The translations under genes and the position numbers were made by a program. A stretch of 44,860 nucleotides of DNA. Origin: a virus. The notes under the pieces were generated by a model, which did no database searches, was not told where the DNA came from, and saw nothing but the letters and a program-made list of their open reading frames with translations. Each line of letters starts with the position of its first letter. Position 1 is the stretch's first letter. The stretch covers positions 1-44,860 of IMG/VR virus record IMGVR_UViG_3300032118_000015. One strand, 5' to 3'. Shown in pieces: positions 31,426-37,170 of this stretch.

Positions 31426-31605
31426 TTAATCGTTTCCAAGAAAGTCTTTAATTCCATCTTTCTCGATAATCTCATAACCCATGGAGTAGATTCTTTTTAT
31501 TACCACTTCACAGGCCGCCAGTACCCATTTGTAATTGGCCTCAGTTAAAGACTCTCCTGCGTCCAGCTGACCCGGAATAACCATTAAAGCATCTTCTAAT
31601 CTCAT
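31426..31605 (-). CDS. 59-residue unknown protein
   Basis: ATG overlaps the upstream stop (ATGA) with GGAGAAGAA upstream. Begins MRLEDALMVIPGQLDAGESL, then helical (NYKWVLAACEVVIKRIYSMG). Coupled to the gene before it and followed 10 bases later by the gene at 30,906. No family recognised. Confidence 0.55.
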   Translation of the reverse strand: MRLEDALMVIPGQLDAGESLTEANYKWVLAACEVVIKRIYSMGYEIIEKDGIKDFLGND

Positions 31606-31868
31606 TTCTTCTCCCTCCCCCCATACTCAGCGATGGCTTCATATAATCGCTGGCATTCATTGTTCCAATTATGCCGAGACATCTCGGGCCACGCTTCTTT
31701 CGCCGCCGCGCACAACTTATCCGCCGCACGGAGCCGGGCGATGATGGCATCCTTTGGTCCTCTGCATTCATTCTCGCACGAAGTTGCGCAACCCCATTCG
31801 CCATCTACGAGGGAACATTGTTTCTCAATCCATGCTAATAATTCGTTCATGGAATATTTCTCGCTCAT
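31602..31868 (-). CDS. Small early protein of the MSEK module family (Cys-rich)
   Basis: 88 residues, starting MSEKYSMNELLAWIEKQC. The cysteines in GCATSCENECRG may bind metal. AIIARLRAADKL and the end YEAIAEYGGREKK are modules shared with 29,137, 28,571 and the fossil at 29,482. The start overlaps the upstream stop. Function unknown. Confidence 0.6.
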   Translation of the reverse strand: MSEKYSMNELLAWIEKQCSLVDGEWGCATSCENECRGPKDAIIARLRAADKLCAAAKEAWPEMSRHNWNNECQRLYEAIAEYGGREKK

Positions 31869-32071
31869 TTCTGCTCCTCATCCGGCAGGGATTCAAGCAG
31901 GGCGCAGATTTTCTCAACCGACTTATCCACCTTCCCCGCCGCTTCGAGCACGCGGATGGCTTGGTATAAGGATTCTCGATCATCTCCCCGGAGAGAATAA
32001 GGCGAAAGCATGTCGGCCTCTTTTTCAATTATCCTTAATGCCTCATCGAACGATCCATTCTTCTCGCTCAT
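31865..32071 (-). CDS. Small early protein of the MSEK module family
   Basis: 68 residues, MSEKNGSFDEALRIIEKEAD, then AIRVLEAAGKVDKSVEKICA and the end LLESLPDEEQK. It is a shorter version of the gene at 29,789 and shares an exact 37-bp DNA repeat with it. 4-base overlaps on both sides. Function unknown. Confidence 0.6.
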   Translation of the reverse strand: MSEKNGSFDEALRIIEKEADMLSPYSLRGDDRESLYQAIRVLEAAGKVDKSVEKICALLESLPDEEQK

Positions 32072-32250
32072 TTGGTTCTCCTGTTCCAGGCGGCCATATC
32101 TTCTTCGTGCACTGTCCAGTTGTCTGAATCATAAAGCCAACATTCCACGTGATGTTTAATGTGATACCAACCCGTACCCCTGGGTCCACTGTCTTGGCAT
32201 CTCCTTGGTATTTTCCCGCAGAACGGACACGGTTTCAGCTTCTCGCTCAT
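32068..32250 (-). CDS. Lar-like zinc-ribbon protein, first gene of promoter P3
   Basis: 60 residues: MSEKLKPCPFCGKIPRRC, then HVECWLYDSDNW and the end DMAAWNRRTK. Same family as the gene at 21,888 (KPCPFCG..AAWNRR). Behind the AGGAGGAACAG start cassette and about 16 bases from the predicted start site of P3, so it should be among the first proteins made from this promoter, a sensible time for an anti-restriction factor. Activity is inferred from the family. Confidence 0.7.
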   Translation of the reverse strand: MSEKLKPCPFCGKIPRRCQDSGPRGTGWYHIKHHVECWLYDSDNWTVHEEDMAAWNRRTK

Positions 32251-32272
32251 CTGTTCCTCCTCGTATATTTAC

Positions 32273-32301
32273 AATATAGCCCTATATACGGCAAAAGTCA
32301 A
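32273..32301 (-). promoter_or_regulatory. Leftward promoter P3, CCGTA spacer type
   Basis: On the minus strand: TTGACT (32,301-32,296), 17-base spacer, TATATT (32,278-32,273). The spacer contains GCCGTATAT with CCGTA 13 bases before the -10, as in P1 and P2. A second GCCGTAAAT (minus strand, 32,315-32,307) lies 23 bases upstream, about two helical turns, giving a tandem pair. Expected start about 32,266. Confidence 0.83.
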
Positions 32302-32308
32302 GCTTTAT

Positions 32309-32518
32309 TTACGGCTTTCTTATAAAATCACAACAAATAAACCGGCTTGGTTCTTCGGCCCCGGCAATCTTACATGGTCTTTCACATCTGGCGCACAATT
32401 TAGAAACCCCGTATTTATTCCACCTAGCGGCAATAGAATAGAAATAATCAGAAAGTGCTGAACCGTGATTCTGTCGCGACAGCCAATAGTAATGATTAAC
32501 AAGATTTAATGTTCTCAT
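32309..32518 (-). CDS. Cys-rich unknown protein
   Basis: 69 residues. The C-terminal half has CARCERPCKIAG..FICCDF, a likely zinc site; the N-terminus is aromatic (NHYYWLSRQNHG). Its stop codon falls inside the upstream GCCGTAAAT copy of P3. Overlaps the next gene upstream by 23 bases. No family recognised. Confidence 0.55.
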   Translation of the reverse strand: MRTLNLVNHYYWLSRQNHGSALSDYFYSIAARWNKYGVSKLCARCERPCKIAGAEEPSRFICCDFIRKP

Positions 32519-32666
32519 ATTTCATCTCCCCGAATGCCCTCTCAAGCCGTTCCGCATACCGCAAAAACCCCTCCAGCCGCCGGTACTCCTCGGCCTCTCT
32601 CCGATCCCATACCAGCCGTTGCCTTAGCTCCCCCCGCCTCTTTTTGAGTCCTTCCAGGTTTGTCAT
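32496..32666 (-). CDS. 56-residue charged coiled-coil protein
   Basis: ATG with AAGGAG 5 bases upstream. MTNLEGLKKRRGELRQRLVW, then EEYRRLEGFLRYAERLERAF: almost entirely charged helix. First gene left of the candidate origin. A DNA-associated or accessory role is possible but not shown. Confidence 0.55.
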   Translation of the reverse strand: MTNLEGLKKRRGELRQRLVWDRREAEEYRRLEGFLRYAERLERAFGEMKYENIKSC

Positions 32667-33044
32667 TTTTGCTCCTTATACTTTTCCACAATTCACTTCT
32701 CGGGAGATTTCCACAAACAGCATTCTAAAACCCCCCAAAAATCCCATTTACGGCATATGGGGGATTTCCACAGCCCCTATCTATACTTATCCACATATTT
32801 ATCCACAATATAGTCCCCTCTTCTTCTTCTATACATACTTAATAAAGAAAGAAATAATGGAGTATAGTATATACTTATATACTTATAAACATAATACTTA
32901 TATACATACTTCTCTTGAAGTACGGCTCGCGCTCTCTTAAAAGATCGCTCGCCGTTCCCTAATTGAAGGTCGATAATCATGCTAGTCGCTCTCTCTCAAT
33001 TTCTCTCTCATCTAGGTTACGGCACGGCTTGAAACCTCATCCCC
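32667..33044. other. Candidate replication origin: DnaA boxes and AT-rich tract
   Basis: A 378-base gene-free stretch. Five DnaA-box-like 9-mers lie in the same orientation: TTTTCCACA (32,682), ATTTCCACA (32,707 and 32,764) and two perfect TTATCCACA (32,787 and 32,799). They are followed by an AT-rich tract (about 32,830-32,910) with repeated ATACTTAT, a plausible unwinding element. ATTTACGGC (32,746-32,754) and CATATGGGG (32,754-32,762) sit between boxes. From 32,920 to 33,044 I see nothing recognisable. Confidence 0.7.
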
Positions 33045-33248
33045 CTACCCCCTTCCCCAGTCAAGGGCAACACAATGACTTCTTTTATCGAATTCATCTC
33101 GATATCCAGTCTGCGGATTAATGCGGTCAGAGATAATAACGTCCTTAATCCACCAAGCGCACTTCTCTTGGAGACAAGAATAATTTGGTTCCTTCCCGCC
33201 CACGTCATTTTGATTAAAACTCATCGGGCACAATTTCGGTTCGCTCAT
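33045..33248 (-). CDS. Cys-rich small early protein
   Basis: 67 residues behind AAAGGAGAGAAA. Begins MSEPKLCPMSFNQNDVGGKE; C7, C25, C30 and C58 could bind metal (YSCLQEKCAWW). The N-terminus resembles the MSEK group. Function unknown. The 14-mer CCTGGGGATACATT lies in its leader. Confidence 0.6.
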   Translation of the reverse strand: MSEPKLCPMSFNQNDVGGKEPNYSCLQEKCAWWIKDVIISDRINPQTGYRDEFDKRSHCVALDWGRG

Positions 33249-33290
33249 TTTCTCTCCTTTATTTGTCTTCCTGGGGATACATTGCGTCCA

Positions 33291-33887
33291 TCACATTGAT
33301 CGCGGCATAATCAAGGCCCATGCCTTTTGATTGTCTCCGACATTGGCCTTAATCCTTATGGCCGATTTATCATCCCAGCCTTCGAGTGTAACGGCCTTAG
33401 CACCCGCCTTTTTCATGGCCCCCAAGAGATTTGAAAGTAAATCTAACGTCATTCCAAATTTAATCTTGGGCTTTCCTCTAGGCGTAACGGCTGTAATTCG
33501 TGGGAATTTTTCGTCAATTTTCTTGGCCGTTGTCTTGTTGACTGACGAAAGATCGGTAGTTACAAAGGCCACATCCCCATTATCTGTCTTTAATACTCCG
33601 ACATTTGAAAGAATGGGTATACTTTGTGCCTTGGGGATTGTTTTTATGATCTTCTCCGCATCTTCTCTTGTAATCATAAACGGCTCGAAATCTTTAATGA
33701 GCGTTTCTCCCTCAATGTTTGGATAGTCCTCAATAGGGGCATTTCTTGGTGTAGTTACCAGCATTAGGACTTTCCCATCGGTGGCCGCCGTATATTTCGG
33801 CGCAAAACTTACGCCGCAATGACTACCCCGCCAAGTTCTTTCTCTTTCTGCCACATTTGCCACGCTAAAGTTTGCCTTGTTAAACAT
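33291..33887 (-). CDS. Beta-clamp-fold-like protein
   Basis: 198 residues, GGAGAGGAAA before the ATG. Several features recall bacterial DNA polymerase III beta clamp: TAATDGKVLMLV (like the ATDGHRL strand), KFPRITAVTP (like FPDY..V.P) and the end ALIMPRSM (like MPMR). It is about half the length of DnaN, so probably two clamp domains. It could replace or compete with the host clamp, or serve as a clamp for host polymerase at the nearby origin. Based on motif resemblance only. Confidence 0.55.
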   Translation of the reverse strand: MFNKANFSVANVAERERTWRGSHCGVSFAPKYTAATDGKVLMLVTTPRNAPIEDYPNIEGETLIKDFEPFMITREDAEKIIKTIPKAQSIPILSNVGVLKTDNGDVAFVTTDLSSVNKTTAKKIDEKFPRITAVTPRGKPKIKFGMTLDLLSNLLGAMKKAGAKAVTLEGWDDKSAIRIKANVGDNQKAWALIMPRSM

Positions 33888-33940
33888 TTTCCTCTCTCCC
33901 TCGGCCCGCCTGGTAAATGATACTCAGGACTTACGGCCCC

Positions 33941-33960
33941 ATGTATACCTGGGGATACAT
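33941..33960. promoter_or_regulatory. Imperfect 20-bp palindrome, candidate operator
   Basis: ATGTAT-ACCTGGGG-ATACAT: 16 of 20 positions are self-complementary. Its right half (CCTGGGGATACATT, 33,948-33,961) is repeated exactly at 33,270-33,283, and ATGTATCCC recurs at 35,159-35,167. All three copies lie between leftward genes, so a repressor or activator site is possible. Confidence 0.4.
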
Positions 33961-33967
33961 TCTCTTG

Positions 33968-34273
33968 TTATTCTCGGCCCTCGGCCCTATTCATGGCGAT
34001 CATGGCATCGATGGCTTTCTCGGAAAGTTCTTTTGCTTTTGGATTATTCCAGTCAACCGGAATTACCTGAATCGCAAACCATAGTTCCCGACACGCTTCC
34101 AGCAAGTCCGGTGCGGCGGCAATCAGACGAGCGTTAGCCTCTCCGATTTCTCCGCTGGGCTTGAAAAGAGAATTGATAATAGGAGGCCCATTTTTTTCAT
34201 AAACTCGCCATTGATTATCATAAGAATTAAAATCTGTCCTCCATGGTCCCGGTGTGTGTTTTGTCTTTTCCAT
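33968..34273 (-). CDS. HTPGPW/NARLIAAAPDLL phage protein
   Basis: 101 residues from ATG 34,273 with AGGAGG upstream; a frame start 27 bases earlier lacks one. MEKTKHTPGPWRTDF and ANARLIAAAPDLLEACRELW are signatures of a very common phage and prophage protein family of unknown function. Helical C-terminus. It belongs to the early leftward operon behind P4. Confidence 0.8.
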   Translation of the reverse strand: MEKTKHTPGPWRTDFNSYDNQWRVYEKNGPPIINSLFKPSGEIGEANARLIAAAPDLLEACRELWFAIQVIPVDWNNPKAKELSEKAIDAMIAMNRAEGRE

Positions 34274-34290
34274 GTCTTTCCTCCTTCCTG

Positions 34291-34701
34291 TTATAACCAC
34301 CTATGCCTAAGCGCATAACCACCGGACTTGTGGGGGGCGGTTTTGGAATAGTCACGACTACCGTTGGCATGGTCGCTCGCTGGGCAATGGTTTCCTTCGC
34401 CCAAGCAATTAAAGCCACCGGGGAATAAAACACTTGATAAGTTATAGACAAGGGCAAAGCCCATGTCCATACCACAACCGCCCATGACAACCCCGCCGTT
34501 GTCGTCCACCCTTTCGTCAAGGAGTTTCCCGACATAGCCCCCGATCCATCTTGGCGCGCCGTCTTCAATGACGATAGGCTTAATGTGTCGTGTCATTCCG
34601 GACCTGGAAACACTTAACAATTCCGTGTAGATCGTGTCCCCAGGCTTGAGGAAGGACAGGCTCTCCTTTGCCGTCTCTTTTTCCTCTTTTGAATATTTCA
34701 C
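34291..34701 (-). CDS. Conserved phage protein (SRSGM / GGCGMDMGF family)
   Basis: 136 residues. LKPGDTIYTELLSVSRSGMT, VVMGGCGMDMGFALVYNLS and GGYALRHRWL form the recognisable pattern of a widespread phage protein of unknown function, usually in early or recombination regions. Cysteines and HxxxG segments may bind metal. AAGGAG and AAGGTG lie upstream of the ATG. Confidence 0.8.
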   Translation of the reverse strand: MKYSKEEKETAKESLSFLKPGDTIYTELLSVSRSGMTRHIKPIVIEDGAPRWIGGYVGKLLDERVDDNGGVVMGGCGMDMGFALVYNLSSVLFPGGFNCLGEGNHCPASDHANGSRDYSKTAPHKSGGYALRHRWL

Positions 34702-34750
34702 CTTATTTCTCCTTGATCCTGCCTGCCTTTCGGTCAGGACTTACGGTCAA

Positions 34751-34879
34751 TTAAAACAGATTATTGCCTTTATCGCTCCCAATACGGCGTAAAAGCCAGA
34801 TCAAGCCGCCTAACCCTACCGCGCCGAAGCACAGCAAGGGCAAGGCCGCCAGTAATTGCACTAAGGTTATGTCATTCAT
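34751..34879 (-). CDS. 42-residue membrane miniprotein
   Basis: ATG overlapping the upstream gene by 8 bases. MNDITLVQLLAALPLLCFGA then VGLGGLIWLLRRIGSDKG: one long or two short membrane helices and a basic end. Probably translated by coupling. Function unknown. The sequence TCAGGACTTACGG (34,734-34,746) follows its stop. Confidence 0.5.
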   Translation of the reverse strand: MNDITLVQLLAALPLLCFGAVGLGGLIWLLRRIGSDKGNNLF

Positions 34880-35069
34880 AATAGATACCGCCCAGACTTC
34901 CCTTGACCCTTTTCATACCTAAATCACGATAGACAGCGCGTATTGCCTTTGCCCGTTCATTGGCTTTTTTTGTCCTTAGTCTAGCTTGACAATCTAGACA
35001 CATCTTGAAATCATGCCTAGAATCAAATTTGACCTGTTCCCAATGTCTTTTCCATGCCGTCTTTGTCAT
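34872..35069 (-). CDS. Small basic Cys-containing protein, first gene of promoter P4
   Basis: 65 residues from ATG 35,069 (TAGGAGG upstream). MTKTAWKRHWEQVKFDSRHD then CLDCQARLRTKKANERAKA: very basic, with one CxxC. Probably nucleic-acid binding and made first from P4. No family recognised. Confidence 0.6.
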   Translation of the reverse strand: MTKTAWKRHWEQVKFDSRHDFKMCLDCQARLRTKKANERAKAIRAVYRDLGMKRVKGSLGGIYYE

Positions 35070-35091
35070 GTTTTCTTTCCTCCTACTAATC

Positions 35092-35119
35092 AATATATGC
35101 CTATTTGCTCATTTGTCAA
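35092..35119 (-). promoter_or_regulatory. Leftward promoter P4 heading the early arm
   Basis: On the minus strand: TTGACA (35,119-35,114), a 16-base spacer, TATATT (35,097-35,092). It lacks the CCGTA element of P1-P3, so it may be regulated differently. It lies about 25 bases from the ATG of the gene at 34,872. Confidence 0.75.
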
Positions 35120-35950
35120 GTCTTTTCTTGCGCTTTTCTAAAATAGTTTTCCCTGCCCATGTATCCCTAGGGAGACCGGCCGCGCAGTAAATCGGCCCCG
35201 TAAATCCCCTCCCCCTAAAAAGAATAGATGGATCATACCATTCCAGCCTAGAGCTGTTCCAACCCCTGTCCAGCCCAACCCCTTACCTGTATATACATTG
35301 TCTATACATTATATTCTCTTCCCCCCTATAATCTCAATTAACAGGCGAACCTAGACAAACAGGGACACCGGCTTCCACGAATCCCCCAGACTCGCCTGAG
35401 CACCCCATTGTGTCGCATAAGACCCAATAGGTAAACTAGAATTATCTTGTATCCCATTCATTCTAATCACGTATCAAGCATGGGCGTGATTATGCGGGCG
35501 TTATCCACAGCTAAAACAAATAGGGACACCGGCCCAAACCCCAAACACCCATATCCCCATTTAAGGTTGTGTGGCGCACATAAGGTGTTTACTCATATGG
35601 GGTATAGTTTAGGCATATGGGGAGGTATAGGAAAGCGTGAAAAATATCAATTTATTCGTATGGGAAACGTGAAAACTGGTACAATTACGGGGCGGGATTT
35701 CCTGTCTGGATACAAACGGGTAGCGCGAAAAAGAGCCTTTATATGGGTAGGGGGTTAAATAGGGACACCGGCTCATCCGACACCATGTTTCTTACTGGGG
35801 CGGGGTTTTTCTGGTGTAACGCGGGTTGATTTAGGGGGCGATTTTGTATTGGGGCTTGTCAACCCGAAAAAAGATTTTTTATTGTCTTAAAATCAGTAGT
35901 TTGCGTAGTGACGGGGCCGTAAATGGGGGTATCTGGTGGATGGAGTGTGT
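35120..35950. repeat. Non-coding divergent region with several repeat families
   Basis: No gene is supported here. It holds: ATGTATCCC (35,159); CCGTAAAT (35,198); TATACATT twice near 35,290-35,310; AGGGACACCGGC three times (35,361-35,372, 35,522-35,533, 35,761-35,772), two of them preceded by AAAT; a perfect DnaA box TTATCCACA (35,501-35,509); CATATGGGG twice, 20 bases apart (35,594 and 35,614); and GCCGTAAAT (35,916-35,924). It separates the leftward early and rightward late arms and is the natural place for control sites. Confidence 0.7.
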
Positions 35951-35956
35951 TATAAT
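35948..35956 (+). promoter_or_regulatory. Extended -10 promoter P5 of the late arm
   Basis: TGTTATAAT (TGn plus TATAAT, -10 at 35,951-35,956) lies 8 bases before ATG 35,965; no good -35 is seen. The start site would be about 35,963. A GCCGTAAAT copy lies 27 bases upstream of this element. With GTGAC before and TATCTG after it, that copy resembles a weak P1-type promoter overlapping P5. Confidence 0.65.
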
Positions 35957-35964
35957 CAGAGTAT

Positions 35965-36210
35965 ATGGGTATTTCAACGCCACGGGGTTATAGACACATG
36001 AGTACGGACGAGGGGATTGGATTAGTTTACTCGGCGGATATCGAAAGGATGACAAACGATGTGGTGTCTAGGAAGGGTTTGATGGCGTTATACGAGGACA
36101 TGGACAGTCTGCCGAGCGTGCAGAGTGTATGGCCGGAGGAATTCATTGATATTTGCGAGGCCGCATGGAGGGCCGATCTTGATACAACCCCTGCCTCTAG
36201 TGAGGAATGA
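35965..36210 (+). CDS. First late-arm gene, unknown
   Basis: 81 residues from ATG 35,965, or 70 from ATG 35,998. Neither has a good ribosome site; the first would be translated from an almost leaderless transcript of P5. Content: MSTDEGIGLVYSADIERMTN and EEFIDICEAAWRADLDTTPA, acidic and helical. No family recognised; a late regulator is possible. Confidence 0.6.
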   Translation: MGISTPRGYRHMSTDEGIGLVYSADIERMTNDVVSRKGLMALYEDMDSLPSVQSVWPEEFIDICEAAWRADLDTTPASSEE

Positions 36211-36290
36211 ATGGGGAAGCCGATAAATTGGCGAGGGGTGATGGGGGCGGTGATGCGCCGCTCCCAGACCCCGTTTTTAGGAGGTATTTG

Positions 36291-36434
36291 ATGCCTGAAG
36301 CCATGGAAAGAGACCTAAAGAGGAAGGCACGAAGGAAGTTTGGTTCAACAACGTCGGAGAGGGCGCGGAAGTACATCTATGGGACGATGAGAAAGACCGG
36401 ATGGGTTCCGAGTACACAGAAGAAGGGCAAGTGA
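36291..36434 (+). CDS. Small basic protein (YIYGTMRKTGW family)
   Basis: 47 residues from ATG 36,291 with AGGAGG at ideal distance. An in-frame ATG at 36,207 overlaps the previous stop and would add a Gly/Asp-rich 28-residue extension. LKRKARRKFGSTTSERARKY then IYGTMRKTGWVPS matches a small phage family I have seen near terminase or portal genes. The basic helix suggests nucleic-acid binding. Confidence 0.65.
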   Translation: MPEAMERDLKRKARRKFGSTTSERARKYIYGTMRKTGWVPSTQKKGK

Positions 36435-36610
36435 TGTTTAGGGAAAAGGCATTACAGATAGACTTTCTCGAATTAGAAGATGAATTTTATGAGTTATCCG
36501 GTCAATTTTCGGCCTTATGTAAACTTCTTGGTGTGGCATTTGACGCGGGGTCATTTAGACGCGCCCATTACGTTGACCGGTCCAGGGACTTGACCGAGAA
36601 GTTAAAGTGA
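36434..36610 (+). CDS. Small acidic helical protein
   Basis: 58 residues from ATG 36,434 (TGATG junction with the previous stop, AAGGGCAAG upstream). MFREKALQIDFLELEDEFYE then helical (LSGQFSALCKLLGVAFDAG). No family recognised. Tightly packed in the late arm before the portal. Confidence 0.55.
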   Translation: MFREKALQIDFLELEDEFYELSGQFSALCKLLGVAFDAGSFRRAHYVDRSRDLTEKLK

Positions 36611-36625
36611 ACGGAGAACCTCCAC

Positions 36626-36895
36626 TTGTTTGGCTACGTAGTTCTTTACGCAGTCGCCGCACTCGTAAGAGAAGCCATGGCGATCTGGTATTACCGGGCG
36701 ATTTTCGGGGGCCGGGCTTTCTTGGCATCAATAGCAAACGGACTCATAGAACTGGTGGATTTAACGGTTCTGTCAAGCCTGGTTATCTTATTGACGCAAA
36801 CGGGTGGTGTTAAACGGGCGATACCCGTGCTGACCTATGCTGTTTTCGGGTCGGCGGGGGTGTATTTGGGGGTTAAGTTTAGGGGGCAGAAGTAA
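36626..36895 (+). CDS. Small membrane protein (TTG start)
   Basis: 89 residues from TTG 36,626 with GGAG 9 bases upstream. Three hydrophobic helices (VVLYAVAALVREAMAIWY, IANGLIELVDLTVLSSLVIL, VLTYAVFGSAGVYLGVKF). I have seen similar proteins in phages, without known function. An overlapping frame from 36,607 is arginine-rich and not real. Confidence 0.6.
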   Translation: MFGYVVLYAVAALVREAMAIWYYRAIFGGRAFLASIANGLIELVDLTVLSSLVILLTQTGGVKRAIPVLTYAVFGSAGVYLGVKFRGQK

Positions 36896-37162
36896 ATGGA
36901 TCAAGTTGAAATTGGACCGAGGAATTTTGATGAATTGTGTAATTTTCTCGAGGGGGAATTGCGGGTATTTGAGGAATCTTTAGATACCGATGGGGGGTTT
37001 TTGAAATCTATAGAAGAACTTGGGGAAGAGATTAGATTAAATGCAGGATGGAAATGCCATAGAAAATATTCTCGTCTATTTAAAAATATCCTAACAAAAA
37101 GGGAGAAATGGTTTTTGATCCCCGAAGATAAGAAGACCGCGGGTTGTGACTGTAAGTTGTGA
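36896..37162 (+). CDS. Unknown protein upstream of the portal
   Basis: 88 residues, ATG directly after the previous stop. Begins MDQVEIGPRNFDELCNFLEG; acidic helix, then a basic part (KCHRKYSRLFKNILTKREKW) and a C-terminal CDCKL. No family recognised. The portal start follows within 9 bases of its stop. Confidence 0.55.
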   Translation: MDQVEIGPRNFDELCNFLEGELRVFEESLDTDGGFLKSIEELGEEIRLNAGWKCHRKYSRLFKNILTKREKWFLIPEDKKTAGCDCKL

Positions 37163-37170
37163 GAGGACGA

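Noticed and set aside
32777-32980. Leftward 67-residue frame over the candidate origin
   Set aside because: Its second half is only the AT-rich tract and DnaA boxes read as YKYYVYKYISIYY-type low complexity. The ribosome site is weak.
35447-35758. Rightward 103-residue frame in the divergent region
   Set aside because: No ribosome site before its start, and the frame runs through several non-coding repeats (AGGGACACCGGC, CATATGGGG, a DnaA box). The product has no family pattern.
35860-35891. Rightward promoter TTGTCA-17-TTATTG upstream of the late arm
   Set aside because: The -10 is poor and it lies about 75 bases before the first late gene, behind the better extended -10 element.
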